A stretch of 64,000 nt of DNA. Source: Desulfotignum sp. Lineage in GTDB: Bacteria > Desulfobacterota > Desulfobacteria > Desulfobacterales > Desulfobacteraceae. Below the pieces are notes generated by a model. The model had not been told where the DNA came from and searched no databases. It saw nothing but the letters and a program-made list of their open reading frames with translations. Both the position numbers and the translations under genes were made by a program. This document shows, piece by piece, positions 8,839 to 17,279 of this stretch (position 1 is the first letter of the stretch; each line of letters opens with the position of its first letter). The stretch is taken from contig JAABSO010000022.1 of the NCBI GenBank assembly GCA_011390335.1, positions 1-64,000 of the forward strand, written 5' to 3'.

Positions 8839-9330
8839 ATGAAATCAGTGGAACATAGTATGTCATTTGCGATGCCGCATCCGGTATCAAGGGTTTTCCC
8901 CCTTTTCAGTCCTGAAGGGGAAAAGCAGTGGGTGCCTGGATGGGACTATGAGAATGTCATGGACACAAAGGAACTGTCTGAGGACTATGTTTTTTTGACA
9001 ATGTCTCATGACCACGCTGCGGCTGAGGCGATCTGGCTGGTAAAAAGATACCATCCAGATCGCCATTGTGTAGAGTTTTACAAGGTTGAACCCTGTGACA
9101 AGATCGGGATTGTGAAAGTATGCTGTGAGGCCCTGGCCGATAAGAGCACACAGGTTGCGGTTACCTACAGGTACATTGCGCTCTCTGAGACGGGAGAAGC
9201 CTTTATCTCGGGATTCACGGCTGAGGCATATGAGGAATTCATCACAGAGTGGCAAAGGCTCTTGTCAGATTATTTTGCCAGAAAGCGGGGTGAAACCCGT
9301 TCCGGCGTGTTAACCAAATCTGCCACATAA
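8839..9330 (+). CDS. START-like (SRPBCC) domain protein
   Basis: 163 residues from ATG 8839, with CGGGGAG upstream; an in-frame ATG at 8809 is possible but has no ribosome site. The protein has the beta-strand, helix, long beta-sheet, C-terminal helix layout of SRPBCC/polyketide-cyclase-like domains. It starts with a segment of the type HSMSFAMPHPVSRVFPLFSP and ends with a long helix (AYEEFITEWQRLLSDYFARK). Such domains bind hydrophobic ligands in a deep pocket. No partner gene is evident; it stands alone after the RhuM-like remnant. Ligand and role are unknown. Confidence 0.6.
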   Translation: MKSVEHSMSFAMPHPVSRVFPLFSPEGEKQWVPGWDYENVMDTKELSEDYVFLTMSHDHAAAEAIWLVKRYHPDRHCVEFYKVEPCDKIGIVKVCCEALADKSTQVAVTYRYIALSETGEAFISGFTAEAYEEFITEWQRLLSDYFARKRGETRSGVLTKSAT

Positions 9331-9654
9331 TACATGTCCTCCCATCAATAAAAAATCTGGCGGGCCAACGGCACCGCCTAAGCATCCCCCAGGACTGGAT
9401 GGGAAAAAGAATTGGGTGTGATCAAAAAAAGAATTCATTTTCTTTTTTGCGGTGCATATGGAAAGGATGGGGGTCAAGACAATTTTTCAAACGAGGATTA
9501 ATCGGTGAGATGTTCAACTGTCAGGGTCATTGCGCCGGCCAGCTTTTCCAGTGTACTGGTTGTTAAAGATTCCTTCTGCAGTTAATGATAAATAGTGTAT
9601 GCATGTGTGTAAAAAAAACACATAATAAAGCTGTAAAACCGGAGATCATACCCA
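9331..9654. other. Intergenic stretch, no gene; weak terminator-like hairpin
   Basis: 324 bases without a supported gene. At 9423-9449 a CAAAAAAAGAA arm faces TTCTTTTTTG across a 6-base loop, an AT-rich hairpin ending in a T run that could end transcription of the START-like gene. Near 9600-9625 a TGTGT/ACACA hairpin precedes the next gene. Nothing else is seen. Confidence 0.35.
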
Positions 9655-10011
9655 ATGGAAGATATCTCTAAAATTTATCAAACCAAACCAATTATTTCTG
9701 ACAAACCCGACCAGGGGGTGTATGATAAAAAAAAGAAAAAAAGAAAAAAATCCTGGCAGGAAGCAAAAAAACACTTTGATGAGCTGACTCAGATTGTGGA
9801 GGAGACTCACAAGGAACTGGAAATAAACAATTCGCCGTTCAGACTGCGTGTCTACCAGGAAGATGATGATATTTTTATTGATATCGTTGCCATTGATGAT
9901 TCAGGCAAAATCACTCAGGTTTTCAAACATGATATTTCGCATGTTGAGCTTGAAGCATTGGTTCATCAAATCAAAAGCGGCCGGGGTCTGATCCTGGATT
10001 CAGACGTATAA
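9655..10011 (+). CDS. Conserved hypothetical protein, FlaG-like C-terminus possible
   Basis: 118 residues. A very basic run (KKKKKRKK, about 25-32) is followed by a helix (WQEAKKHFDELTQIVEETHKE). A compact beta-beta-beta-helix unit (FRLRVYQEDDDIFIDIVAID onward) follows. The C-terminal unit has the same order of elements as FlaG-type flagellar proteins, but the diagnostic IPPEE motif is replaced by KHDISHVELE, so this is only a possibility. There is no signal peptide or membrane segment. It stands alone and is convergent with the hydrolase gene. I do not assign a function. Confidence 0.5.
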   Translation: MEDISKIYQTKPIISDKPDQGVYDKKKKKRKKSWQEAKKHFDELTQIVEETHKELEINNSPFRLRVYQEDDDIFIDIVAIDDSGKITQVFKHDISHVELEALVHQIKSGRGLILDSDV

Positions 10012-10100
10012 TCCTACATACAAAGGACAAAAAATGGAAAACAAAAAAACAGTTATTTTTGCGTTCAGAGGAGATCCCATGTGTTTTATCCATGTTCTTC

Positions 10101-11036
10101 TCATAACTTTCTAATAAACCGTGCATAGCGTTGCGCAGATACTTCTGGTTTTTCAATCATGGGCACGTGACCGCAGTCTTTGATAATAAAGGTCTGAAGA
10201 TTTTTAATATGCCTGGAATATACTTCCACGCTGGATACATTTAAAATACGGTCTTTATCTCCCCAGATCACCAGAACCGGCATGGTAAGGTTCTCAAGCA
10301 TATTGACCTGAAACTCAGGGTCCGTCATTGTCGGATGCGCTATCAAGGATTGAAATATCTTCTGGTAAAAGGCATTATTTTTAATATGTTTTTGTGCCAT
10401 GACAGTATCAACAGGCCAGGGGATAAAAGGTTGCCTGTATAAGGCATATGTTTTTAAATTTTCCCAGTCTGCCTTTGTTTTAACATCAAAAGGATTATCT
10501 CCTTTCTGTAAAGCGTCATAAAAATCTCCAAGAACAGGCGGGGTAACCCCTGCTGAATTAAACAATCCCAAACTGATCACCCTGTCCGGGTGTGCATTGG
10601 CATATAATTTTGAAACCAGTCCCCCCAGAGAATTCCCGGCCAGATGAAATTTTTCAAGCTTCAGGGCATCGATCATATCTGCAATCCCATGAGTTAACGA
10701 CTGCGGATCATAAGATGAAAGGTGATTTTCAATATTATCGCCATGTCCTGGAAGATCCAGTGCGATAACATGATATTTTTCCGGAAGGTATCTGATAAAC
10801 CAGATCCAGTCTGTCTTGTCAGATGAAAACCCATGCAAAAGGATGACAGCAGGCCCCTGCCCTTTTCTTTCCAGATATTCGATATCCTCGGAATTTACCT
10901 TTAGCGTGCTGACACGAATGTCGGACCGCTTCATTTCAAGGCTGAACAAAACAGAGCTGATATTCTCCTGAATACAACTGCATCCTTGTGAAAAAAACAT
11001 CAATGGTATTGATAATAAAGCAAATATGGTTTTCAT
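10101..11036 (-). CDS. Alpha/beta-hydrolase, exported and possibly lipidated
   Basis: 311 residues. A signal segment (about 1-18) ends at Cys19 in FSQGC, a weak lipobox, so it may be a lipoprotein. The oxyanion motif HGF lies at 68-70, the nucleophile Ser136 sits in GNSLGG, an acid Asp260 or Asp262 in WGDKD, and His290 in CGH completes the triad. The fold and length match lipase/esterase-type alpha/beta-hydrolases. The substrate cannot be read from the sequence. It is a single gene with a 190-base upstream gap. A remnant of another hydrolase tail lies nearby at 11441. Confidence 0.8.
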   Translation of the reverse strand: MKTIFALLSIPLMFFSQGCSCIQENISSVLFSLEMKRSDIRVSTLKVNSEDIEYLERKGQGPAVILLHGFSSDKTDWIWFIRYLPEKYHVIALDLPGHGDNIENHLSSYDPQSLTHGIADMIDALKLEKFHLAGNSLGGLVSKLYANAHPDRVISLGLFNSAGVTPPVLGDFYDALQKGDNPFDVKTKADWENLKTYALYRQPFIPWPVDTVMAQKHIKNNAFYQKIFQSLIAHPTMTDPEFQVNMLENLTMPVLVIWGDKDRILNVSSVEVYSRHIKNLQTFIIKDCGHVPMIEKPEVSAQRYARFIRKL

Positions 11037-11228
11037 CGCTGGTATCCATGAATGATTAGAATTTTAAAGAGGTATAGCCTATTATGGGTTTTTAGACAAT
11101 AAAATTTTGGGTTACATTCTAAAGGATAGTCCCAGGAAAAGAGAACTTTTGCCACGGTTTTACAAAATAAAAGAGGAGAGCCGCCTGCCGGTATCTGTTT
11201 ATCTGATCCAGCGATTATAAATCCGTAA

Positions 11229-11420
11229 GTGGAAATGGATGGACACGTTGCCGGCTTGTTGACTTCAAATCCTGTCGGCGCATTTTGGATTGTGGAGGCG
11301 GAGAGTAAGAACCAGGTTTATGAAATGTATAAATCAGATCCATTCTGGACCAGTGGTATGCGTGAAAATGTAGAAGTCTATCACTGGTCAAAAGCATTTG
11401 ATGAGAAAGCGCTGGTTTGA
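11229..11420 (+). pseudogene. C-terminal part of a YciI-like protein, probably a remnant
   Basis: A 63-residue frame from a GTG gives a tail of YciI-like type: GAFWIVEAESKNQVYEMYKS then DPFWTSGM and a final beta strand. Complete YciI-like proteins are about 90-100 residues, with an N-terminal strand and a catalytic-type His that are missing here. No good ribosome site precedes it. It is probably a truncated gene, though a shortened functional form cannot be excluded. Confidence 0.45.
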
Positions 11421-11440
11421 TGATATCTATTTATAACAAG

Positions 11441-11517
11441 CGGTCCCTCGCCGGCCAGGCGCATGTCATTCCGGATGCAGGGCATGTAGTGATTGAAGAG
11501 CAGCCTGAGCAGCCATC
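11441..11517 (+). pseudogene. Fragment of an alpha/beta-hydrolase C-terminus
   Basis: The frame reads AHVIPDAGHVVIEEQPEQP, which is the usual end segment of alpha/beta-hydrolases around the catalytic His (IPxAGHxxxEEQPE). Neither the nucleophile region nor a start is present, so only the tail survives. It overlaps no intact gene. Confidence 0.45.
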
Positions 11518-11711
11518 GAATTTCCAAAACTCCCTGGGAGGGAGATCCACGAGTAAATATTCAAAACGCGAAAGAAAAGGCCAAAACATATCAGGTTAAA
11601 CAGGTTCTTTCGGCTATTGAAAAACTGGGGGTCAATCGAAATTTAGCTATTCAGGCTGCCGAATCCGGTATCAGCCTTAATCGCATTGCCAGCTCAAAGT
11701 TAAGTCAATAG
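11493..11711 (+). CDS. Doubtful small reading frame in a remnant region
   Basis: 72 residues. From about residue 18 the frame looks protein-like and helical (AKTYQVKQVLSAIEKLGVNR, then LAIQAAESGISLNRI), but the first residues overlap the hydrolase fragment in another frame and there is no ribosome site. It may be the tail of a lost gene. The gap from 11421 to 11802 holds only these fragments. Confidence 0.25.
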   Translation: MKSSLSSHRISKTPWEGDPRVNIQNAKEKAKTYQVKQVLSAIEKLGVNRNLAIQAAESGISLNRIASSKLSQ

Positions 11712-11802
11712 TGCCGGCACACTCAATCACAGCATCACATGATAATACTTGACATGTCCTTGTGATTCCCATAAACAAAAAACAAGGGTAACAGGAGGAT
11801 TC

Positions 11803-12111
11803 ATGAGCACTTTTTCCACAGCGCCGCCTTCCGACGACGTACAGGTCCGGTGCCCCAGGCTGGGGCACCAGGTTCATTTTGGCTATTGCAGAGCAGAAAA
11901 TCTTGGCAGTCCCTGCTTTAAGGCTTTAGACTGCTGGTATCTTCAGTTTGATGTGGTGGGATATTTCAAACAGACCCTGTCTGGGGCGGATTTTGCCGCA
12001 GCTTTTGTCCATCAGGGCCGGCCCAAAATGCAGACCCTGGTGGACCTGATCCAGCAGGCAAAGCAAGGAACGCCGGAAGAACCATCCGGACCGGGCAAGG
12101 GGTCTGCCTGA
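11803..12111 (+). CDS. Conserved Cys-containing hypothetical protein
   Basis: 102 residues from ATG 11803, preceded by AGGAGG. The first half carries CPRLGHQVHFGYCRAENLGS, then PCFKALDCWY, giving four Cys residues that could bind a metal or form disulfides. A helical tail follows. The CPRLGH...CFKALDCW pattern recurs in small deltaproteobacterial proteins of unknown function, from memory. The stop overlaps the start of the next gene (TGATG), so it is translationally coupled to an ATPase, and the two probably act together. Confidence 0.65.
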   Translation: MSTFSTAPPSDDVQVRCPRLGHQVHFGYCRAENLGSPCFKALDCWYLQFDVVGYFKQTLSGADFAAAFVHQGRPKMQTLVDLIQQAKQGTPEEPSGPGKGSA

Positions 12112-12833
12112 TGTTTCTGGAAAGTGCTGCGATTCACCGCCACACCTTTCCCGATGAACAGGCATATCCTTTTTGCCTTGAGGTGCTGCAGCAGACACAA
12201 ACACTTTCCTTCAAACAGCCGGTCACCATTTTTTCAGGGGAGAACGGCACCGGCAAATCCACGCTGCTGGAGGCCCTGGCCATCTGCTGCGGGATCCACA
12301 TCTGGCAGCCGGAATTTTATCTGCGGTGTGAGACCAATCCCCATGAAAAAAACCTGTACCGCCACCTGTCGGTCACCTGGTCACAAGGACCTGTGCCGGG
12401 ATCTTATTTCGGGTCACAGATTTTTTCCCATTTTGCCAGAAAACTGGAGGAGTGGGCGGTCAATGACCGGCCCATGCTGGACTATTTTGGTGGAAAATCG
12501 CTCATCACCCAGTCCCACGGCCAGTCTTTGATGTCCTATTTTGCCAGCCGGTACCGGCGAAAAGGGGTGTATTTTCTGGATGAGCCGGAAACCGCCCTGT
12601 CTCCCAGGTCCCTGGTGGATCTGCTCAACCTGATTGTCAAAGAGAGCGGCAAAGGCCATGCCCAGTTTATCATCGCCACCCATTCCCCCATTCTCATGGC
12701 CTGTCCTGATGCGGTGATTTACGGGTTTGACGGCCCTGAAATTTTGCCGGTGCAGTATGAAGATACCGACTATTACCAGCTTTACAAAGCGTTTATGGCA
12801 GATCCCCGTGCTTTTATAGGGGATGAAAGATAG
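12111..12833 (+). CDS. ABC/AAA-type ATPase, soluble
   Basis: 240 residues. Walker A GENGTGKST is at 43-51, a signature-like GQSLMSYF lies in the middle, Walker B is VYFLDEPETALSP, and the switch His is in ATHSPIL. There is no membrane domain. This is the compact ATP-binding cassette type (AAA_21/AAA_23-like, as in RecF/OLD-related and YbiT-like stand-alone proteins) often annotated as AAA family ATPase. It is coupled by a one-base overlap to the Cys-containing protein upstream. Its job is unknown; possible roles include phage defence or repair. Confidence is high for the fold and low for the role. Confidence 0.8.
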   Translation: MFLESAAIHRHTFPDEQAYPFCLEVLQQTQTLSFKQPVTIFSGENGTGKSTLLEALAICCGIHIWQPEFYLRCETNPHEKNLYRHLSVTWSQGPVPGSYFGSQIFSHFARKLEEWAVNDRPMLDYFGGKSLITQSHGQSLMSYFASRYRRKGVYFLDEPETALSPRSLVDLLNLIVKESGKGHAQFIIATHSPILMACPDAVIYGFDGPEILPVQYEDTDYYQLYKAFMADPRAFIGDER

Positions 12834-12968
12834 TTATTTTTTTGTTGTGCAGAGCAGGCATTTTTATAAAAATTATGTAGATTTATAATGTAAAACCTTT
12901 TATACAAGGAGGAAAATTTTTCAGCCAGCAGCCACACCTTCATTAACTTTGCCATTAAAGGAGATCCC

Positions 12969-14345
12969 ATGAAGACCCAAAAGTTTTTGCTTACCGAACA
13001 GGAAATGCCCCGCAAATGGTACAACATCATGGCAGACATGCCCACTCCCATGGAACCGCCCCTGCATCCGGGAACCGGCCAGCCTTGCGGGCCTGAAGAC
13101 CTGGCCCCGATTTTTCCCATGAATCTTATTGAGCAGGAAGTGAGTACGGACCGGTGGATCGATATTCCTGAAGAGATCCTGGACAGGTATGCCATATGGC
13201 GGCCGTCTCCTCTGTTCCGTGCCAGAAACCTGGAAAAGGCCCTGGATACCCCTGCACGGATCTACTTTAAAAATGAAGGCGTGAGCCCGGCAGGCTCCCA
13301 CAAGCCCAACACGGCCCTGGCCCAGGCCTATTACAACAAGGTGGCAGGCACCAAAAAGATCACCACCGAGACCGGGGCAGGGCAGTGGGGCAGCAGCCTG
13401 GCCATGTGCTGCGCGTTTTTCGGCATTGAATGCAAGGTGTTTATGGTAAAAATCTCCTATAACCAGAAACCCTACCGCAGGCTGATGATGGAGACCTGGG
13501 GGGCCAACTGCACGGCCAGTCCCTCCACGGAAACAAAGGCCGGCCGGTCCATTTTGGAAAAGAACCCGGATTCTCCTGGCTCTTTAGGCATGGCCATTTC
13601 CGAAGCAGTGGAAGAAGCGGTCTCTGATGAGAACACCAAATATGCCCTGGGATCGGTGTTGAACCATGTGATGATCCACCAGAGCATCATCGGCCTGGAA
13701 GCCCAGAAGCAGATGGAAATGGCAGGAGATTATCCGGATGTGATCATCGGCAGCGCCGGCGGGGGCAGCAACTTTGCGGGCCTGGCATTTCCCTTTGCCA
13801 GGGATAAGATAAACGGCAAAGAGATAGACATCATTGCAGTGGAGCCCACATCGTGTCCCACCATGACCCGGGGACCCTTTGCCTATGATTTCGGCGACAC
13901 CGTGCAGATGACACCTCTTCTGCCCATGCACACCCTGGGTCACAATTTTGTGCCCGCTCCCATTCATGCAGGCGGGCTGCGGTACCACGGCATGTCCCCC
14001 ATTGTCAGCCAGCTGATCCTGGACAACATCATCCGGCCGGAAGCCATTCACCAGCTGGAAACCTTTAAGGCGGGACTGACCTTTGCCAGGTCCGAAGGCT
14101 ATATCTCGGCCCCGGAATGCAACCATGCCGTTGCCATGACCATCAGGGAAGCGTTAAAGGCAAAGGAAGAAGGCAAAGAAAAGGTCATTCTCTTTAACTG
14201 GTCCGGCCACGGCCTGGTGGATATGGCATCCTATGCCTCATACTTCAAAGGGGAACTGGCAGACCATGACCTGCCCCAGGAACAGATCGATGCAGCACTC
14301 AAGGATCTGGAAACCCTGCCCAAACCCAGGCAGGGGGGCAAATAA
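12969..14345 (+). CDS. trpB: Tryptophan synthase beta chain, TrpB2 type
   Basis: 458 residues, longer than standard TrpB (about 400), as is usual for the TrpB2 group. Catalytic Lys112 lies in GSHKPN and binds pyridoxal phosphate. The [13 protein letters not shown] segment and the phosphate-binding GSAGGGSNF loop are present. It condenses serine with indole to tryptophan; TrpB2 enzymes often act without a TrpA. No trpA lies beside it, which suggests an indole-salvage role (inference). AAGGAG precedes the ATG. A strong terminator follows at 14432-14475. Confidence 0.92.
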   Translation: MKTQKFLLTEQEMPRKWYNIMADMPTPMEPPLHPGTGQPCGPEDLAPIFPMNLIEQEVSTDRWIDIPEEILDRYAIWRPSPLFRARNLEKALDTPARIYFKNEGVSPAGSHKPNTALAQAYYNKVAGTKKITTETGAGQWGSSLAMCCAFFGIECKVFMVKISYNQKPYRRLMMETWGANCTASPSTETKAGRSILEKNPDSPGSLGMAISEAVEEAVSDENTKYALGSVLNHVMIHQSIIGLEAQKQMEMAGDYPDVIIGSAGGGSNFAGLAFPFARDKINGKEIDIIAVEPTSCPTMTRGPFAYDFGDTVQMTPLLPMHTLGHNFVPAPIHAGGLRYHGMSPIVSQLILDNIIRPEAIHQLETFKAGLTFARSEGYISAPECNHAVAMTIREALKAKEEGKEKVILFNWSGHGLVDMASYASYFKGELADHDLPQEQIDAALKDLETLPKPRQGGK

Positions 14346-14431
14346 GCCGGGCAGCGGTATCCCGGTTCCTTTGAACGGGATACTGCGTATCACAGCAGCA
14401 ATTTTGCAGTACTTAAAAAAAAGTCTGGCAC

Positions 14432-14475
14432 AAAACTATCAGGGGCCTGGAAAAATCCAGGCCCCTGATAGTTTT
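14432..14475. terminator. Bidirectional intrinsic terminator
   Basis: Two perfect 20-base arms (14432-14451 and 14456-14475) surround an AAAA loop. The outer end is AAAA on one side and TTTT on the other, so it works for both the trpB transcript and the convergent aminotransferase transcript. Confidence 0.9.
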
Positions 14476-14493
14476 TCACATGCCGATAAAATG

Positions 14494-15666
14494 TTATCCC
14501 AGGCTGTCCATGGCTTTTTTAAACCCGGCAAATGATCCTGTGATGGTCTTGTCCGGCACGGCATAAGAGAGCCGGAAATGCCCGGGCCCGCCGAACCCTG
14601 TGCCCGGTACTGCCAGGATGTTCTGCTCCTTGAGCATGTTGACGAATTTTACATCATTTTCAATGGGGCTTTTGGGGAAAAGATAAAATGCGCCGTCCGG
14701 CACGTCAAACTCATATCCTGCCTCTTTGAGTCCCCGGCAGAAAATATCCCGGCGCCGCCGGTAGATATCAATGTCCACGGTAACCCCCTGGAGGCGGCCC
14801 ACCACATGCTGGAATATGGCCGGGGCATTGACATACATCATGGTGTTGGCCACCCCGGCAGCCCCGGCAATAAGGGCGGCATCCTCTGCTTTGGGGTGCA
14901 CGGCCAGGTACCCGATACGCTCGCCTGCCAGAGACAGCTCCTTGGAATAGGAGGTGAGCACAATGGTGTGGTCATAGGCATCAAATACAGAAGGCACCTC
15001 CACATCATAGGCAATTTTGCGGTAGGGTTCATCTGAAATCAGGTAGATGCGTTTGTCAAATTTATTGCTGGCCGCTTCCAGGACACGACCCAGGCCGTCC
15101 AGCTCTTCTGCCGAGTAAACCGCACCGGTTGGGTTGTTGGGGGAATTGATGAGCACCACCCGGGTTTTTTCGGTGATGGCGGTCTGGATGGCACCCAGGT
15201 CCAGGTGAAAATCCGGCCGTGTGGGGGCGGTCACCAGGGTGGCACCTGCCACAAATGCATACTGGTTATAGCCCACAAAATAGGGGGCAGGGGTGAGCAG
15301 CTCTTCTCCCGGATTTATCAGGGCCCGGAGGCAGTCGTTCAAAGCCCCGGCAGCCCCGACTGTCATCACCACCAGATCCGGGGTAAGGCCCACGGAAAAT
15401 TCCTTGTTCAGAAAATCAGCCACTGCCTGGCGGACATGGACAAATCCCGGGTTGGGCATGTAGCCATGGGAGATGCTGTCATCATTGATCAAATCCAGCA
15501 GGGTGTCTTTTACTGCTGCCGGCGGAGGCACGTCAGGGTTGCCCAAAGAAAAATCATATACATTGTCGGCCCCGAATTTTTCCCGCATCCGGATGCCTTC
15601 TTCAAACATTTTCCGGATGGTTGAGGCGGCCTCCACCATCTTGACCATTTTATCTGCAATCGGCAT
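14494..15666 (-). CDS. Class I/II aminotransferase (aspartate aminotransferase family)
   Basis: 390 residues, a pyridoxal-phosphate enzyme of fold type I. The Schiff-base Lys242 is in TSYSKELSLAGERIGY, NSPNNPTG is at about 174-181 and SDEPYRKI at about 211. It transfers amino groups between amino acids and 2-oxo acids; the amino acid preference cannot be read. The convergent neighbour is trpB, but they do not share a transcript. An aromatic aminotransferase would be the natural source of indolepyruvate for the IorAB enzyme at 46 kb, but nothing here proves that specificity. Confidence 0.88.
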   Translation of the reverse strand: MPIADKMVKMVEAASTIRKMFEEGIRMREKFGADNVYDFSLGNPDVPPPAAVKDTLLDLINDDSISHGYMPNPGFVHVRQAVADFLNKEFSVGLTPDLVVMTVGAAGALNDCLRALINPGEELLTPAPYFVGYNQYAFVAGATLVTAPTRPDFHLDLGAIQTAITEKTRVVLINSPNNPTGAVYSAEELDGLGRVLEAASNKFDKRIYLISDEPYRKIAYDVEVPSVFDAYDHTIVLTSYSKELSLAGERIGYLAVHPKAEDAALIAGAAGVANTMMYVNAPAIFQHVVGRLQGVTVDIDIYRRRRDIFCRGLKEAGYEFDVPDGAFYLFPKSPIENDVKFVNMLKEQNILAVPGTGFGGPGHFRLSYAVPDKTITGSFAGFKKAMDSLG

Positions 15667-15725
15667 GGGATTGTCCTTTCAAAATTATGCTTTCGATTTT
15701 GGTTCAGCATACATCAAAAATTGTG

Positions 15726-16295
15726 TTATGGAAATACCCCGGCAAAAAACCGGCTTCCGGTTTCCTGTAACCGGGCTGCCATGGCGGTGACGCAAGCCGG
15801 CCGGATGCCGTTCTTCCACCGGGGATATCCCCCCTGCCAGACATACCGGATCAGTTCATGGAACACGGTTTGGGTGAATGCATAGGGCCCGAACCTGAAA
15901 TGGGCATCATCACATCCCACCTGCACGGTCTTTTTGTCTGCAAACAGGGCAATCATCTCCTGCATTTCCTGCCGGGTTCTGTGGCCATTTGGATCCTGTT
16001 TGAATAGGACCGGATTCTGTGGAAAAGGGAACTGCTCATACACCCGGCCGATGAATCCGGTGAACCGGATCCCGTGGATGGCACCCATCAGGTCTCCTGT
16101 ATCCTGCACGGTTTTAATGTGAAACACCTCACAATCCAAAAAAGCAGGAGATGTCTGGTCTGCCAGGGTGGTGATCCAGTCACAGAAATCATCACAAAAA
16201 AAGAAAAACTGCTCCAGCAAAAGCATGTCAGATGCAATGTTGAAGAATCCGAACGCTACCGGGCCGTGGGAGGCGGAATTAAATGACAGGGGCAT
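15726..16295 (-). CDS. Conserved hypothetical protein
   Basis: 189 residues from the ATG at 16295, which has AAGGAG eight bases upstream; a start at 16334 is less likely. The sequence is rich in Phe and aromatic residues in the first half (FGFFNIASDMLLLEQFFFFC) and contains several Cys and His residues, but no recognised motif. No membrane segment is convincing. It is encoded 59 bases after the aminotransferase gene's start, in the same direction, so they could be cotranscribed. Function unknown. Confidence 0.65.
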   Translation of the reverse strand: MPLSFNSASHGPVAFGFFNIASDMLLLEQFFFFCDDFCDWITTLADQTSPAFLDCEVFHIKTVQDTGDLMGAIHGIRFTGFIGRVYEQFPFPQNPVLFKQDPNGHRTRQEMQEMIALFADKKTVQVGCDDAHFRFGPYAFTQTVFHELIRYVWQGGYPRWKNGIRPACVTAMAARLQETGSRFFAGVFP

Positions 16296-16398
16296 ATCAG
16301 GTCTCCTTTTTGGATGAGCCATAGCATATTTCATGGGTTTGTGCTATGGAAAATTCAGGTGCGCTGCAGGGCTGTCGCATCTACGCATCGCCTGTTCG

Positions 16399-16487
16399 GC
16401 TGCTTGATACTTCGCCCCCTGCGCGTGGCGTGTGACCGGCCCGGGATTGGTATCTGACGGTCCTGTCACACGCCACGCGCAAAGGGG
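16399..16487. repeat. Structured repeat element, copy A
   Basis: Perfect 16-base arms at 16421-16436 and 16465-16480 surround a 28-base loop, with extra CCCC/GGGG pairing outside. Loop-side TCTGACGGTCC (16453-16463) and flanking GCTGCTTGATAC (16399-16410) recur in the same order at copy B (42602-42832), where the stem sequence differs but still pairs. The 316-base gap between genes here holds nothing else. Confidence 0.6.
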
Positions 16488-16611
16488 CTGTGTCGATAAA
16501 AGGTGACGCTGCATCTGCTTGCGACTAATGCAAGAGGGGCAGCACGCCATGGACAAATTGAAAGCAAAGGCCCGCACCACAGCCAAAGAAGAAAAAAATA
16601 AAGGGGGAAAA

Positions 16612-17136
16612 ATGGATCTCACCGTGTTCAAGGATATGGATAAGAAACAATTGCTGGCGTATATTGAATTTTTGCTCTGGAACTACCGGGTCATGGATGC
16701 ATTCTGGTTCATCCGGGCCACGGAAAAATTTGACCTGGCCACAGCAGAGAAACTCAATGAACAGGTGTGGGATACTGTGGCCGGGTATGCAGCCAAAGAC
16801 CTGATGGAAAAATTTCCCCTGCCGGGGGGTGGGGAAAAACCCGGGCTGGCAGGGTTTGTGCACGCATTGAAACTGTTTCCCTGGTGTATCCTGGTGGGAT
16901 ATGAGATCACAGAGGAACCGGACCGGGTCACCATCACCGTGCCCTCCTGCCCTGCCCAGGAAGCCCGCCTGAAAAGGGGCCTGGGGGAATATGTGTGCAA
17001 GCACATGCACAAAAAGGAGTTTGAAAGTTTTGCCCGCATGGTGGATGACAGGATCCGGGTGCATTGCGAGTTTGCCCCGCCTGATCCCCATCCGGATGAC
17101 CTGTTCTGCAAGTGGCGGTTCTTTCTGGAGCAGTGA
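16612..17136 (+). CDS. DUF6125-like protein
   Basis: 174 residues from ATG 16612, preceded by AAGGGGGA; an in-frame ATG at 16549 would add 21 mostly Lys/Ala residues. The protein starts MDLTVFKDMDKKQLLAYIEF and continues LLWNYRVMDAFWFIR, with a conserved Cys in VPSCPAQEARLKRGLGEY and two more Cys near the end (VHCEFAPPDPHP, LFCKW). Small proteins of this type occur in deltaproteobacteria and are labelled DUF6125 (recognised by pattern, not by search). There is no signal peptide. Function unknown. Confidence 0.6.
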   Translation: MDLTVFKDMDKKQLLAYIEFLLWNYRVMDAFWFIRATEKFDLATAEKLNEQVWDTVAGYAAKDLMEKFPLPGGGEKPGLAGFVHALKLFPWCILVGYEITEEPDRVTITVPSCPAQEARLKRGLGEYVCKHMHKKEFESFARMVDDRIRVHCEFAPPDPHPDDLFCKWRFFLEQ

Positions 17137-17279
17137 TACATACCGGCAGCATGGGAAAGTGCATGGGATGGGGCGAACGCGCAGGGCAATGGCAGGTTGA
17201 TTCTTGCCTGGGATGCTGTCAAGGCACAGCCGGGGCAAAGCGGTTCAGCAAAGATTGGCCTTGCCTGCTTTGCCGCTGT

